56,076 bases of DNA, from the IMG/VR virus record IMGVR_UViG_3300017730_000009, positions 1 to 56,076 of that record; one strand, given 5' to 3'. Made by a program: the position numbers and the translations under genes. Under the pieces are notes generated by a model. That model did no database searches, was not told the DNA's origin, and worked only from the letters and a program-made list of their open reading frames with translations. Within the stretch, counting starts at the first letter, position 1. Each line of letters starts with the position of its first letter. Below, piece by piece: positions 41,391-50,545 of this stretch. Source of the DNA: a virus.

Positions 41391-43283
41391 ATGGCAAATA
41401 CAAGCATATTTTCAAGATTACAAAGATTATTTTCAACTGACGTTGTTATCAGGAACGTTGGTGGTAATCAAATTAAAACAATAGATTCAGGTCATATACA
41501 ATCAAGTGGCGAATATGAAACTAATGCTTTAGTTGACCGATTTAATCGAGTATACTCAACAGCTCCTTCATCTTTATATGGAGCCCAATTTAACTTAAAT
41601 TATAATTATTTAAGACCCCAACTATATTCAGAATATGATATAATGGATCAGGATGCTATTATTGCCTCTGCTTTAGATATATTAGCTGATGAATCTACCC
41701 TTAAAAATGATATGGGTGAAGTACTTCAAATTAGAAGTTCAAATGAAGATATACAAAAAATTCTTTATAATTTATTTTATGATGTATTAAATATTGAATT
41801 TAATGCTTGGATGTGGATTAGACAAATGTGTAAGTATGGTGATTTTTTCCTAAAAATGGAAATATCAGAAAAATTTGGTGTTTATAATGTAATACCTTAT
41901 ACTGCTTATCACATTGAAAGAATGGAAGGTCAAAATCCTGAAAACCCATCAGAAGTAAAATTTAGATGGAATCCTGATGGATTCGCAGGTGGTTCTTATG
42001 GTTACTATAATGTACCTAATCAAAATGTAAATGATGATAGAGGTGGTATTGTGTTTGATAATTACGAAATGGCACATTTTAGATTTGTAGCTGATGTTAA
42101 TTATCTTCCTTATGGTAGAGCATATATTGAACCAGCTAGAAAATTATTTAAACAATATACATTAATGGAAGACGCGATGTTAATTCATAGAATTGCTCGT
42201 GCTCCAGAAAAAAGAGTATTTTATGTAAACGTTGGAGCTATTCCACCTAATGAAGTAGAAGCATTTATGCAGAAAACTATTTCAAGTATGAAACGTACTC
42301 CTATGATGGATGAAAAAACAGGTGAATATAACTTGAAATATAACATGCAAAATATGTTAGAAGATTTCTATATTCCTGTTCGTGGAAATGATAACGCAAC
42401 AAAAATAGATACTACTCCAGGATTATCATATGATGGTATTCAAGATGTAGAATATCTAAGAGATAAATTATTTGCTGCTCTTAAAATACCTAAAGCATTC
42501 TTAGGATATGATGAAAACACAGAAGGTAAAGCTACATTAGCAGCTGAAGATATTAGATTTGCTCGTACAATTGATAGAATACAAAGAATTATACTATCAG
42601 AATTTAATAAAATAGCATTAGTACACTTATATACTCAAGGCTATACAGATGAGACATTGACAAACTTTGAATTATCAATGACTACTCCATCTATTATATA
42701 TGACCAAGAAAAAATTGAATTATTAAAAGCTAAAACAGAATTAGCAGGTTCATTATTAGAACAAGGTTTAGTTCCATCTGATTGGATTTATCATAATGTA
42801 TTCCACTTTAGTGAAGATCAATATGATGAATATAGAGATTTAGCTCGAGAAGATGCTAAACGTAAATTTAGATTAGAACAAATTAAAGCAGAAGGTAATG
42901 ATCCTGTATCAACAGGTAAATCATATGGTACACCTCATGATTTAGCTTCATTATATGGTATGGGTAGAACACAATCAGACCCAGCAAACGTACCTGATGG
43001 ATATGCTAAAGATGATCCTAAAAAAGGAAGACCAATTGATTCAATGACTACAAGAGGTAAACAAGAAAATAATTTTGGTAAAGATCCATTAGGCGTAAAA
43101 CGTATGAAAGATACAGATAAAAATGATGGTGATGGAAGACCAAGTTTAAGTGAATCAGAAAGTGCCCATGTAACTTATTTAAAAAACAAGGACATTTTTA
43201 GATCTCTTAACAAGAAAAAATTAATATTTGAGGAAGATGAAAACACATCGTCACTACTTGATGAATCTCAACTAAAAAGCTAA
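41391..43283 (+). CDS. Portal vertex protein (T4 gp20-like)
   Basis: This 630-residue protein shows the gp20 pattern: Y-D-I-M-D-Q-D-A-I-I-A-S-A-L-D-I-L-A-D-E near residues 83-102, a central R-I-A-R-A-P-E-K-R-V-F-Y-V-N-V segment and E-G-K-A-T-L-A-A-E-D in the stem/crown region. The dodecameric portal forms the DNA entry vertex and nucleates head assembly. It is longer than T4 gp20 (524) because of an extended, charged C-terminus. Synteny with terminase upstream and gp21 downstream supports the assignment. Confidence 0.9.
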   Translation: MANTSIFSRLQRLFSTDVVIRNVGGNQIKTIDSGHIQSSGEYETNALVDRFNRVYSTAPSSLYGAQFNLNYNYLRPQLYSEYDIMDQDAIIASALDILADESTLKNDMGEVLQIRSSNEDIQKILYNLFYDVLNIEFNAWMWIRQMCKYGDFFLKMEISEKFGVYNVIPYTAYHIERMEGQNPENPSEVKFRWNPDGFAGGSYGYYNVPNQNVNDDRGGIVFDNYEMAHFRFVADVNYLPYGRAYIEPARKLFKQYTLMEDAMLIHRIARAPEKRVFYVNVGAIPPNEVEAFMQKTISSMKRTPMMDEKTGEYNLKYNMQNMLEDFYIPVRGNDNATKIDTTPGLSYDGIQDVEYLRDKLFAALKIPKAFLGYDENTEGKATLAAEDIRFARTIDRIQRIILSEFNKIALVHLYTQGYTDETLTNFELSMTTPSIIYDQEKIELLKAKTELAGSLLEQGLVPSDWIYHNVFHFSEDQYDEYRDLAREDAKRKFRLEQIKAEGNDPVSTGKSYGTPHDLASLYGMGRTQSDPANVPDGYAKDDPKKGRPIDSMTTRGKQENNFGKDPLGVKRMKDTDKNDGDGRPSLSESESAHVTYLKNKDIFRSLNKKKLIFEEDENTSSLLDESQLKS

Positions 43284-43292
43284 TATTTATAA
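43284..43292 (+). promoter_or_regulatory. TATTTATAA element
   Basis: Exact copy that begins at the end of the portal stop codon context (TAATATTTATAA) and ends 15 bases before the ATG at 43308. Confidence 0.5.
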
Positions 43293-43307
43293 ATAAATAT
43301 ATTTTTG

Positions 43308-44171
43308 ATGAAAATAAAACATTCAAAATTTAAAAATACTGGTATATTATTCGAATTGCTAGTAAGACAGATTACCGCGGATACTTTAAAAGGGGGAGAT
43401 TCTCCTGCAATTGATATACTTAAAGAATATTTTGTAAAAACAGAACTGGGACGTGAGTATAAATTGTATGAATCCATATTGAAATCAAAGGTAATATCAG
43501 AAGGAAAAGCTAATTCTTTAATATCTACTATTTTAGAAAGTTCTAAAAAGTTTAATAGATCTGTACTTAGAAAACAAAAGTACAATCTAATTAATGAAAT
43601 TAAAAAACATTATAACTTAGAATCCTTTTTTGGGTCTAAAGTAAAAAATTATAAAGAAATAGCTTCTATTTATACTTTAATAGAAAGTTATAACTACAAA
43701 GAAGTTACTAATATAGATCAAATTAACAATAATAAAGTTACTATATTAGAATTTTTAACTAAAACTAAAGTAGTTAAAGCACCAAAAGAAAAAGTAGTTC
43801 AAGAATTTACATCTTATGATAAAGATTTAAGAACTTTAACTTATAAAATATTATTAGAGAAATTTAATGATAAGTATGATGGGTTAAGTATAGAGCAAAA
43901 AGAAATACTAAAAGAATTTATATACTCAGTAGATTCAACACCTTCATTAAGAGAATTTTACAATAATAAAGTAAATACTTTAAAATCAACTTTAGAAACT
44001 ATATCAGAATCAATAAAAGATACAGCTACTAAAATTAAAATTACAGAAGTAGCTAAATTATTGACTGAATTAAATAAAACTGATAAAGTAGATAATGATA
44101 ATTTAGTTGATTTGTTACAATATTACGAACTAGTAAAAGAAATACAAGTAGCAAATGGCGTACAAATATAA
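43308..44171 (+). CDS. Unknown protein between portal and core genes
   Basis: I use the ATG at 43308 (287 residues); a TTG one codon earlier is less likely. It is a highly helical, Lys/Glu/Asn-rich protein with a hydrophobic N-terminal helix (G-I-L-F-E-L-L-V-R-Q-I). It sits where T4 has prohead core genes (67, 68), but I see no sequence match. The 3' end overlaps the next gene by 17 bases. A core or assembly role is inferred from position. Confidence 0.6.
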   Translation: MKIKHSKFKNTGILFELLVRQITADTLKGGDSPAIDILKEYFVKTELGREYKLYESILKSKVISEGKANSLISTILESSKKFNRSVLRKQKYNLINEIKKHYNLESFFGSKVKNYKEIASIYTLIESYNYKEVTNIDQINNNKVTILEFLTKTKVVKAPKEKVVQEFTSYDKDLRTLTYKILLEKFNDKYDGLSIEQKEILKEFIYSVDSTPSLREFYNNKVNTLKSTLETISESIKDTATKIKITEVAKLLTELNKTDKVDNDNLVDLLQYYELVKEIQVANGVQI

Positions 44172-45228
44172 ACTTAGTGAAATGTCCAAAACTGCTTCAC
44201 CAGAAGCAGCAGCAAAAGAACTTGAACGTAAAGATGGAGAAGGATTCCAAGTAGGTCAAGTTACTTATGCTGCAGATGGTCAATCCAAATCTACTATTAC
44301 TAATATAGATAGTGAAACAGGTGCTGTTTCTTGGAAAATTACACAATTACCTGGATTTGATAAATTATATGACGAAATGGATCAGTTAGTTGATGTATCT
44401 AAAAGAGTTTATGTTAAAACTAAGGATGATGATAAATTTAGAGAAATTTATGATGAAGCTCGTAAATTAAGAAATAAAGTAAGAACACATCTTAGAAACG
44501 AATACCCAGACGAGTATAAAAGAATGACTAGGATTGGTGAAGCTTATAGTGGTTTTATAAGAAACCCAGAAGACCCAGATTACAAAAAATTTGAACCAAC
44601 TTCTCAAAGAATAAAGGGAAAAGTAGATCAATTTAAAGAAGATTTAAGAACATTATTTGGTAAATTTAAAGGTGATTTAAATAATCCTGATTTTATAAGA
44701 GGAGTAGCTGAAATAATGGTTAGTTGGAAATCACTTTTAAGAAGTCAAATGTCTGAAACTGATGTAGATGAAGCGTCAATGTCAGGTGCAGCTGGTGCTT
44801 ATAATACACCATATGCTTTTGTAAGAAAAAAATTAAAAAAAGGTAAAAAGAAAAAAGGAGTTAAAATGAGTAAACCTTCAGGTTTAGTCAATTATATGGA
44901 TTATTCTGTTAATGAAGGTAATGAAGAAGCTATTACTTATTTTCAACAAGCAATAAAGTTAAGTCATACTAATAAAGTAAGAAACCTTATATTAAAAGCT
45001 GCTAAAGAATTAGGGTTAGAAATCCCTAAAGTATGGACAGAAACTGTAAATGAAAATAACAAAAACCCAGGAGCAACATTAGGCCCAGGCCCTAAAGCAA
45101 GTGAAAATGGGGTAGCAGATAATGCATATGTAAAACAATTTAAATATAAACTAGTTAAGAAAAATAAAGACGGTACTTATGTACAGCCTCCATCAACTTT
45201 ACCAGTTCGTAAACTTTGGGGAGAATAA
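44155..45228 (+). CDS. Unknown head-region protein with Gly/Ala-Tyr-Asn-Thr-Pro motif
   Basis: This 357-residue protein has an N-terminal helical domain (residues 1-200, charged) and then S-G-A-A-G-A-Y-N-T-P-Y-A-F-V-R-K-K near residue 220, followed by a K-rich stretch and a C-terminal helical region. The overlap with the upstream gene and the position between portal and protease suggest a prohead core or capsid-associated protein. No catalytic residues are recognisable. Confidence 0.6.
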   Translation: MAYKYKLSEMSKTASPEAAAKELERKDGEGFQVGQVTYAADGQSKSTITNIDSETGAVSWKITQLPGFDKLYDEMDQLVDVSKRVYVKTKDDDKFREIYDEARKLRNKVRTHLRNEYPDEYKRMTRIGEAYSGFIRNPEDPDYKKFEPTSQRIKGKVDQFKEDLRTLFGKFKGDLNNPDFIRGVAEIMVSWKSLLRSQMSETDVDEASMSGAAGAYNTPYAFVRKKLKKGKKKKGVKMSKPSGLVNYMDYSVNEGNEEAITYFQQAIKLSHTNKVRNLILKAAKELGLEIPKVWTETVNENNKNPGATLGPGPKASENGVADNAYVKQFKYKLVKKNKDGTYVQPPSTLPVRKLWGE

Positions 45229-45231
45229 TAA

Positions 45232-45240
45232 TATTTATAA
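45232..45240 (+). promoter_or_regulatory. TATTTATAA element, 1 base before a start codon
   Basis: Exact copy ending one base before the ATG at 45242 (TATTTATAACATG). At this distance it cannot be an ordinary -10 promoter for that ATG, so it may act in translation, or serve the next gene at 45487. Confidence 0.35.
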
Positions 45241-45241
45241 C

Positions 45242-45481
45242 ATGAAGGATAGACTAGTTAAAGAAGAAGAAGCTAAATTAGAAAAATTCCAACAAAGCCG
45301 TATTGATGCTTTTGGGGAAATTGAAGATGAATTAAAATCTCTAATTAAACCCTTAAGACAGGCAAAAATAGATACGGTTAAATATTATAGACAAGATGAA
45401 CCTAAAAGTTATTCTGTCGTTTATGGAACAGATTTAATTAAAGATTATATTAAAGATATTAAAACATTATTAGAAAAATAA
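45242..45481 (+). CDS. Small prohead core-like protein (79 residues)
   Basis: The frame can be extended back to 45179, but the ATG at 45242 follows the TATTTATAA element and does not overlap the upstream gene, so I use it. The protein is highly charged and helical (E-E-E-A-K-L-E-K-F-Q), similar in size to T4 gp67 (80 residues), which also lies between gp20 and gp21. Similarity is in size, charge and position only. Confidence 0.5.
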   Translation: MKDRLVKEEEAKLEKFQQSRIDAFGEIEDELKSLIKPLRQAKIDTVKYYRQDEPKSYSVVYGTDLIKDYIKDIKTLLEK

Positions 45482-45486
45482 AAACA

Positions 45487-46821
45487 ATGAAAAAAACAGC
45501 TGAACAACTACACAAGGAGTTAACAGATAAGTTAATTACAGAAAATTATGTTGATTTAAAACCAATCAACAAAATCGAGGCAACCCCTAAAGAAGGATGG
45601 GAAGCTAAATATTTTAATTACATTAATGAAGCAGGTGAAAAATCACTTAATCCTATCGTTAACGATGATATGAAAGCTAATACCCTAAAATCAGAAGAAA
45701 AGGTATCTGCAGATCCTAATTATAAGTTTTCTATGGATAATAAATTGGCGGGTTCATATAAAGTCTCTGATGGTGTAGAAAATATCGCTTCACATAATTA
45801 CGACTATTCTCCAAAAGTAGATAACATTAACAATGTTAATGCTCAAGAAATGATGAATGGTGTATACTGTGAAATAAAAAATAATCCAAAACTAACATTA
45901 GAAGAAGCTCAAGCTAAAGTAATTAAAAATTTAGCTAAAGATCAAATGTATTATGTAAAAGAAGGACAATTTGGTGTTGCAGGATTAGGATACCAAGAAG
46001 AATCAGCTGGTTTACCTGCAATTGATAATCAAATGGAAGTAGTTAAAGAATCAACTACATCAAAAATTAAAAATATACTTAAAGAACACTTTATGGGTGT
46101 TAGTAATGGTAACAAAAGTAGCTTTGCTTCAATATCAGGTGAAGTTATTAATAAAATGTTAGCTGAAGAAGGATTAGTTGAAACTCCAAATTCATTAGAT
46201 AATTTTGTAAATGAATTAAATAAAGAAGATGATCTTCCAATGAGTGAAGATAAATTTGATGAAGCAAGAGAAAAAGCTATAGAATCATCTCAAGAAAAAG
46301 CAGGTATGGCTGAAGAAGCAAGACCAGATTATCCAGATATCGATGGAGATGGTGATAGAAAAGAGCCAATGGCTAAAGCAGCTAAAGATAAAGAAAAGAA
46401 AAAGAAAGTAAAAAAAGAATCAATCGATACTAAATTAGCTGAAATAGGTAAAGAAGCTGAAGCAGTAAAATTAGAGGCACAGTTAGATTTCTTACATGAT
46501 CATATTGCTGAAAAAGTAGATAGAGTAAATTCAATTAATGAAGATGAAAATCTTAAAGAATTAATTGATAAAGCTAAGATGAAGCAAATGCAGAAAGAAA
46601 TTAAAGAACTAGAAAAGAAAAAATCTAAAATGGAAAAGATTTACGAAAAATCTTGTGGTAAAAAATATGCTAAAAAAGAAATGGTAGACGAAACTGAAGA
46701 AGTAGAGGAATCATTTGATAGTGTAGTAGATGATATCATGGATCAAGGTAAATCAAGAGAAGATGCTGAAAAAATTGCAGGTGCAATTAACGCTAAATAC
46801 GTAGGCAACTACAAAGATTAA
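45487..46821 (+). CDS. Large acidic protein with EF-hand-like D-x-D-G-D-G-D motif, head region
   Basis: This 444-residue protein is acidic, with a helical N-terminus, a K-I-K-N-I-L-K-E-H tract near residue 195 (one of the recurring amphipathic tracts), an acidic region from 230 to 270, and Y-P-D-I-D-G-D-G-D-R-K-E-P-M near residue 285, a calcium-loop-like motif. A Lys-rich coiled coil and a C-terminal helical segment (D-Q-G-K-S-R-E-D-A-E) follow. It could be a core or internal head protein; the position before gp21 fits this. Confidence 0.6.
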   Translation: MKKTAEQLHKELTDKLITENYVDLKPINKIEATPKEGWEAKYFNYINEAGEKSLNPIVNDDMKANTLKSEEKVSADPNYKFSMDNKLAGSYKVSDGVENIASHNYDYSPKVDNINNVNAQEMMNGVYCEIKNNPKLTLEEAQAKVIKNLAKDQMYYVKEGQFGVAGLGYQEESAGLPAIDNQMEVVKESTTSKIKNILKEHFMGVSNGNKSSFASISGEVINKMLAEEGLVETPNSLDNFVNELNKEDDLPMSEDKFDEAREKAIESSQEKAGMAEEARPDYPDIDGDGDRKEPMAKAAKDKEKKKKVKKESIDTKLAEIGKEAEAVKLEAQLDFLHDHIAEKVDRVNSINEDENLKELIDKAKMKQMQKEIKELEKKKSKMEKIYEKSCGKKYAKKEMVDETEEVEESFDSVVDDIMDQGKSREDAEKIAGAINAKYVGNYKD

Positions 46822-46833
46822 TCAAGTTATTAT

Positions 46834-47433
46834 ATGAAGACATTACTAATAGAAACTCACGAGTTTAAGGCCTCACCCCAACAGCTAACTGAAAATGTAT
46901 CTGAAAATGGTAATTTATTAGTTGAGGGTGTTTTAGCAACTGCTGAAGTTAAAAACGGTAATGGTCGTTACTACTCTAAAGATTTATGGGAAAGAGAAAT
47001 GAATAAATATGCTGAACTTGTTGAACAAAGACGTTCAATGGGAGAACTAGATCACCCTGAATCATCAGTAGTAAATTTAAAAAATGTATCTCACCTAATA
47101 TCTGATTTTTGGTGGGATGGAGATAACGTAATGGGTAAAATAGAAATTTTACCTACTCCCTCAGGAAATATACTTAAAGAACTAATAGGACATGGTGTTA
47201 CAGTAGGTGTATCATCAAGAGGAATGGGTTCATTACAAGATAGAGGTGGTGTAATGGAAGTACAAGATGACTTTGAATTACTATGTTGGGATTTTGTTTC
47301 AACACCATCAAACCCAGGTTCTTATATGCATACTATTAAAGAAGGTAAAGAAATGGTTAATTATGATTATACAAAAGTTAACCAAATTGTTACTGAGATC
47401 CTTTGCTCAAAAGGCTCTTGTCCTGTAATGTAA
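46834..47433 (+). CDS. Prohead core protease (T4 gp21-like)
   Basis: This 199-residue protein has G-E-L-D-H-P-E (H74) and G-V-S-S-R-G-M-G (S127 or S128), the His and Ser of the T4 gp21 type prohead serine protease, in the usual order with E-I-L-P-T-P-S-G between them. T4 gp21 cleaves scaffold, core and capsid proteins after an L/I-x-E motif and then itself. Length is close to T4 gp21 (212). It is followed by the scaffold and capsid genes, as in T4. Confidence 0.9.
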   Translation: MKTLLIETHEFKASPQQLTENVSENGNLLVEGVLATAEVKNGNGRYYSKDLWEREMNKYAELVEQRRSMGELDHPESSVVNLKNVSHLISDFWWDGDNVMGKIEILPTPSGNILKELIGHGVTVGVSSRGMGSLQDRGGVMEVQDDFELLCWDFVSTPSNPGSYMHTIKEGKEMVNYDYTKVNQIVTEILCSKGSCPVM

Positions 47434-47560
47434 TTTTAAGATATTTTCATATACGTATAACCGTAATACATCATGATTATCTTTATATGATGTTAGACTA
47501 TTAATAATTTTCTATTACGTCTCATGAATAGACGTATTTCACAAACTAAATTTTGGGATT
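47434..47560 (+). other. 127-base leader of the scaffold gene with two short hairpins
   Basis: This gap before the scaffold gene holds two inverted repeats: CATCAT...ATGATG around 47471-47494 and ACGTCT...AGACGT around 47517-47535. No TATTTATAA is present. It is the only sizeable non-coding gap in the head module besides the one after the capsid gene, so it may hold a promoter or control expression of the abundant scaffold and capsid proteins. Confidence 0.4.
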
Positions 47561-48772
47561 ATGGCAACAAACAGAGATTTGCTAAAAGAGGCAATTGCCG
47601 ATGCGAAGTCCGTAAGGGAAACAGCAATCGCAAACGCCAAACTTGCTCTTGAAGAAGCTTTCACTCCACATCTAAAATCTATGCTAGCTGCAAAGTTAGA
47701 AGAAATGGACAAAGATGATGAAGTAAAAGAAGAAAAAGAAGACAAAGTTGAAGAAATGGATGCTTCTAGTTTCGAAAGAAAGAACTCTCCAGCCGGTGAC
47801 TCTTTAAAAGATCTTGCGCCGAAAAAAGTAGGTCAATCTACAGTGCAAGAAGAAAAAGAGGAAGTGGATGAAGAAATCGATCTTGATGAACTATTAGCTG
47901 AACTTGAAGATTCTAAAGATTTATCTGAGGACGCTAGAACTGACGCAGAAGAAGAAGGCTACAAAGATGGCATGAAAGACGAGAAAGAAGATCTTGAAGA
48001 AGATGCTCGTACTGACGCAGAAGAAGAAGGGTACAAAGATGGAATGAAGGACGAAAAAGAAGACATGGAAGACGAGGAAATTGATCTCGAAGATATGTCA
48101 GAAGACGACCTTAAAGGATTTATCGAGGATGTCATTAAAGACATGGTCGCTGACGGCGAAATTGAGCCAGGTGACGAATTCGTAGAAGACGAAGTTGAAG
48201 TTGAAGACGTTGAAGACATTGATGTTGTAGACGACTTAAGCGTAGATGTAGAAATCGACGAAGCCAAAAAAGAAGAAATGGATGAAAGTGAAAAAGTTGA
48301 TGAAGCAAAAGACGAGATCGATGAAGCATCTCGTGTAAAAGGTGAAAAAGGTGTCGGAAACGAGGATGGAGACAAAGATGACTCTAAAATCGAAAAAGAA
48401 ACTGAAAAAATGAGATTCAAAGAAGCAATGGATGAAATTCAAGCGCTTAAAGTTGAATTGAATGAAGTTAACCTTTTAAATGCTAAGTTACTTTACACTA
48501 ACAAAATTTTCAAGGCAAAAAACTTAACTGAAAGTAAAAAAGTTAAGGTATTAAAAGCGTTTGACAAAGCGAAGGATGTACAAGCAGCGAAAACAATTTT
48601 TGAAACATTATCAGAAGGTTTACTAGATAAATCTCCAGTAAATGAATCAAGAAACTTAGGATCTGCATCGAAAGCTAGTGGTTTAGAACCAAAAGCGACG
48701 TCAACAAAACAACCAATCATTGAGTCAAATGACGTTTACAACCGTATGCGTAAGCTAGCGGGATTAATTTAA
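47561..48772 (+). CDS. Prohead scaffold/core protein (T4 gp22-like)
   Basis: This 403-residue protein is extremely acidic, helical and repeat-bearing, directly between protease and major capsid genes, the position of gp22 in T4. A 24-residue block (E-D-A-R-T-D-A-E-E-E-G-Y...) is repeated twice in tandem (72 bases; 47927-48070). A segment of alternating acidic and Val residues follows, then a basic C-terminus. It is longer than T4 gp22 (269). It is expected to be cut by gp21 and lost or retained as peptides during maturation. Confidence 0.75.
   Translation: MATNRDLLKEAIADAKSVRETAIANAKLALEEAFTPHLKSMLAAKLEEMDKDDEVKEEKEDKVEEMDASSFERKNSPAGDSLKDLAPKKVGQSTVQEEKEEVDEEIDLDELLAELEDSKDLSEDARTDAEEEGYKDGMKDEKEDLEEDARTDAEEEGYKDGMKDEKEDMEDEEIDLEDMSEDDLKGFIEDVIKDMVADGEIEPGDEFVEDEVEVEDVEDIDVVDDLSVDVEIDEAKKEEMDESEKVDEAKDEIDEASRVKGEKGVGNEDGDKDDSKIEKETEKMRFKEAMDEIQALKVELNEVNLLNAKLLYTNKIFKAKNLTESKKVKVLKAFDKAKDVQAAKTIFETLSEGLLDKSPVNESRNLGSASKASGLEPKATSTKQPIIESNDVYNRMRKLAGLI
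47927..48070 (+). repeat. Tandem 72-base duplication in the scaffold gene
   Basis: Two consecutive 72-base units code for nearly the same 24 residues (Glu-Asp-Ala-Arg to Asp-Leu/Met-Glu). Many third positions differ (GCTAGA vs GCTCGT, GGC vs GGG), so this is an old duplication under protein-level selection, not a recent slip. Confidence 0.8.
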
Positions 48773-48803
48773 AAATTATTATTAACAATTTAAACTATTT
48801 ATT

Positions 48804-50516
48804 ATGAGCTTAAATACTCTTTTAGAAAGCGCTAACCCATATCAGTCTCTACAGTCTGATGCAGCTAAATTAGCTGGTAAATGGGAAAAAACAGGTCTTT
48901 TAGAAGGTTTAAATGGTGCCCACAAAAACAACATGGGAATCATTTTAGAAAACCAAGCTAAACAACTTGTAGTAGAATCTTCTCAAACAGGAGGAGGTAC
49001 TGCGTCTTCAGGTACATTCTCAAGCCAAACTGCTGTTAACATCGGTGGTCAATGGGCTGGAGTTGCTTTACCATTAGTAAGAAAAGTATTTGGTCAAATC
49101 GCAGCAAAAGAATTTGTTAGCGTTCAGCCAATGAACTTACCTTCTGGTCTAGTATTTTACCTAGATTTCCAATACGGAAATGACAAAACTCCATTCGCTG
49201 CCGGTGATTCATTATACGGTAACGAAGGTGGAAATGCACCATTCGGAAACACTAACGAAGGTGGTCTTTATGGAGCAGGTAGATTTGGATATTCTATTCA
49301 AAATACTTCTTCACAAGTAAACGTTGCTGCAGTAGCAACAGCTAAATGGTCTGACTTTAACTATGATTCTGATTACTCAGCATCATTCGGAGACTATAAG
49401 AAATTCTCATTCGCTAAATCAGGTTTAGGAATGGCTGATTTCGAAGGTGTTAAAGGATTCCAATTATACTCAGGTTCAGCTGCATCAAGAATTCCTTCTT
49501 TACTAGTTAAAACAGGATCTGCAGGTAAACAAGTATCAGCATTTACTTCAGTAGATGATACTAATGTACATTTCCTTGCACTAGCCGCTGATTGGGCTGG
49601 AGCTACAGGTAATGCTGCAACTGCACAATCAATTGTATTCCAAGTACAACCTACTGATCAATACAGAGGTGACTTTGAAGCTGGAAACAGCGTACCAAAC
49701 ACTTGGAATGATTCAGGTTCAAACGGAAACAGCGGATGCTGTCCTCCACAAGTTATTCCAGAAATCAACATTCAGATGAAATCATCTGCAATCGTTGCTA
49801 AAACTAGAAAACTTAAAGCAGTTTGGACTCCAGAATTCGCACAGGATTTAAATGCATACCATGCATTAGATGCTGAAGCAGAATTAACTTCTATCCTTAG
49901 TGAGTATATCTCATTAGAAATTGACCTAGAAATTCTTTCTATGTTGATCGAAGGAGCAGGAGCTGGAACTGAAAACTGGTCAGCAGTTAACAATACTGCA
50001 ATTTCAACAGCTGCTAACGGTAATGCTGTTGTTACTGACTTAGGATTCTATAACTCACAAGGACAATGGTTCCAAACTTTAGGAACTAAAATCCAAAAGT
50101 TGAGTAATATCATTCACCAGAAAACTCTTAGAGGTGGTGCTAACTTCTTAGTATGTTCTCCAACTGTAGGTACAATTTTGGAAAGTATTCCAGGATTTGC
50201 TGCTGATTCAGATGGCGATGCTGCTAAAGCTAGCTACGCATTTGGTGTACAAAAAGTAGGTTCAATTAATGGACGTTACAAAGTATACAAAAACCCTTAC
50301 ATGACTGAAAACAAAATCTTATTAGGATTTAGAGGTTCTCAGTTCCTTGAAAGTGGTGCTGTATTTGCTCCGTACATTCCGTTAATCATGACTCCACTAG
50401 TATACGATCCAAATACTTTCACACCAAGAAAAGGATTGTTAACTAGATATGCTAAGAAAATGGTAAGACCAGAATTTTATGGTACTATCAACATCTCAGG
50501 ATTAAACACTCTATAA
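48804..50516 (+). CDS. Major capsid protein (T4 gp23-like)
   Basis: This 570-residue protein has the gp23 hallmarks: an N-terminal helical propeptide region (residues 1-60, ending near Q-L-V-V-E-S-S, a possible protease site), then L-V-R-K-V-F-G-Q-I-A-A-K-E-F-V-S-V-Q-P-M-N-L-P-S-G, and the C-terminal half with A-E-L-T-S-I-L-S-E-Y and V-Q-K-V-G-S-I-N-G-R-Y-K-V-Y. It forms the hexamers of the capsid. It is followed by a strong terminator, as expected for a very highly expressed gene, and codon use is richer in C-ending codons than in neighbouring genes. Confidence 0.93.
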   Translation: MSLNTLLESANPYQSLQSDAAKLAGKWEKTGLLEGLNGAHKNNMGIILENQAKQLVVESSQTGGGTASSGTFSSQTAVNIGGQWAGVALPLVRKVFGQIAAKEFVSVQPMNLPSGLVFYLDFQYGNDKTPFAAGDSLYGNEGGNAPFGNTNEGGLYGAGRFGYSIQNTSSQVNVAAVATAKWSDFNYDSDYSASFGDYKKFSFAKSGLGMADFEGVKGFQLYSGSAASRIPSLLVKTGSAGKQVSAFTSVDDTNVHFLALAADWAGATGNAATAQSIVFQVQPTDQYRGDFEAGNSVPNTWNDSGSNGNSGCCPPQVIPEINIQMKSSAIVAKTRKLKAVWTPEFAQDLNAYHALDAEAELTSILSEYISLEIDLEILSMLIEGAGAGTENWSAVNNTAISTAANGNAVVTDLGFYNSQGQWFQTLGTKIQKLSNIIHQKTLRGGANFLVCSPTVGTILESIPGFAADSDGDAAKASYAFGVQKVGSINGRYKVYKNPYMTENKILLGFRGSQFLESGAVFAPYIPLIMTPLVYDPNTFTPRKGLLTRYAKKMVRPEFYGTINISGLNTL

Positions 50517-50545
50517 TCAGAGATAACTCTTAGTTAGTAAGAATT

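Noticed and set aside
45179-45241. Upstream extension of the small core-like gene
   Set aside because: It overlaps the upstream gene and places the TATTTATAA element inside the coding sequence; the ATG at 45242 is better.
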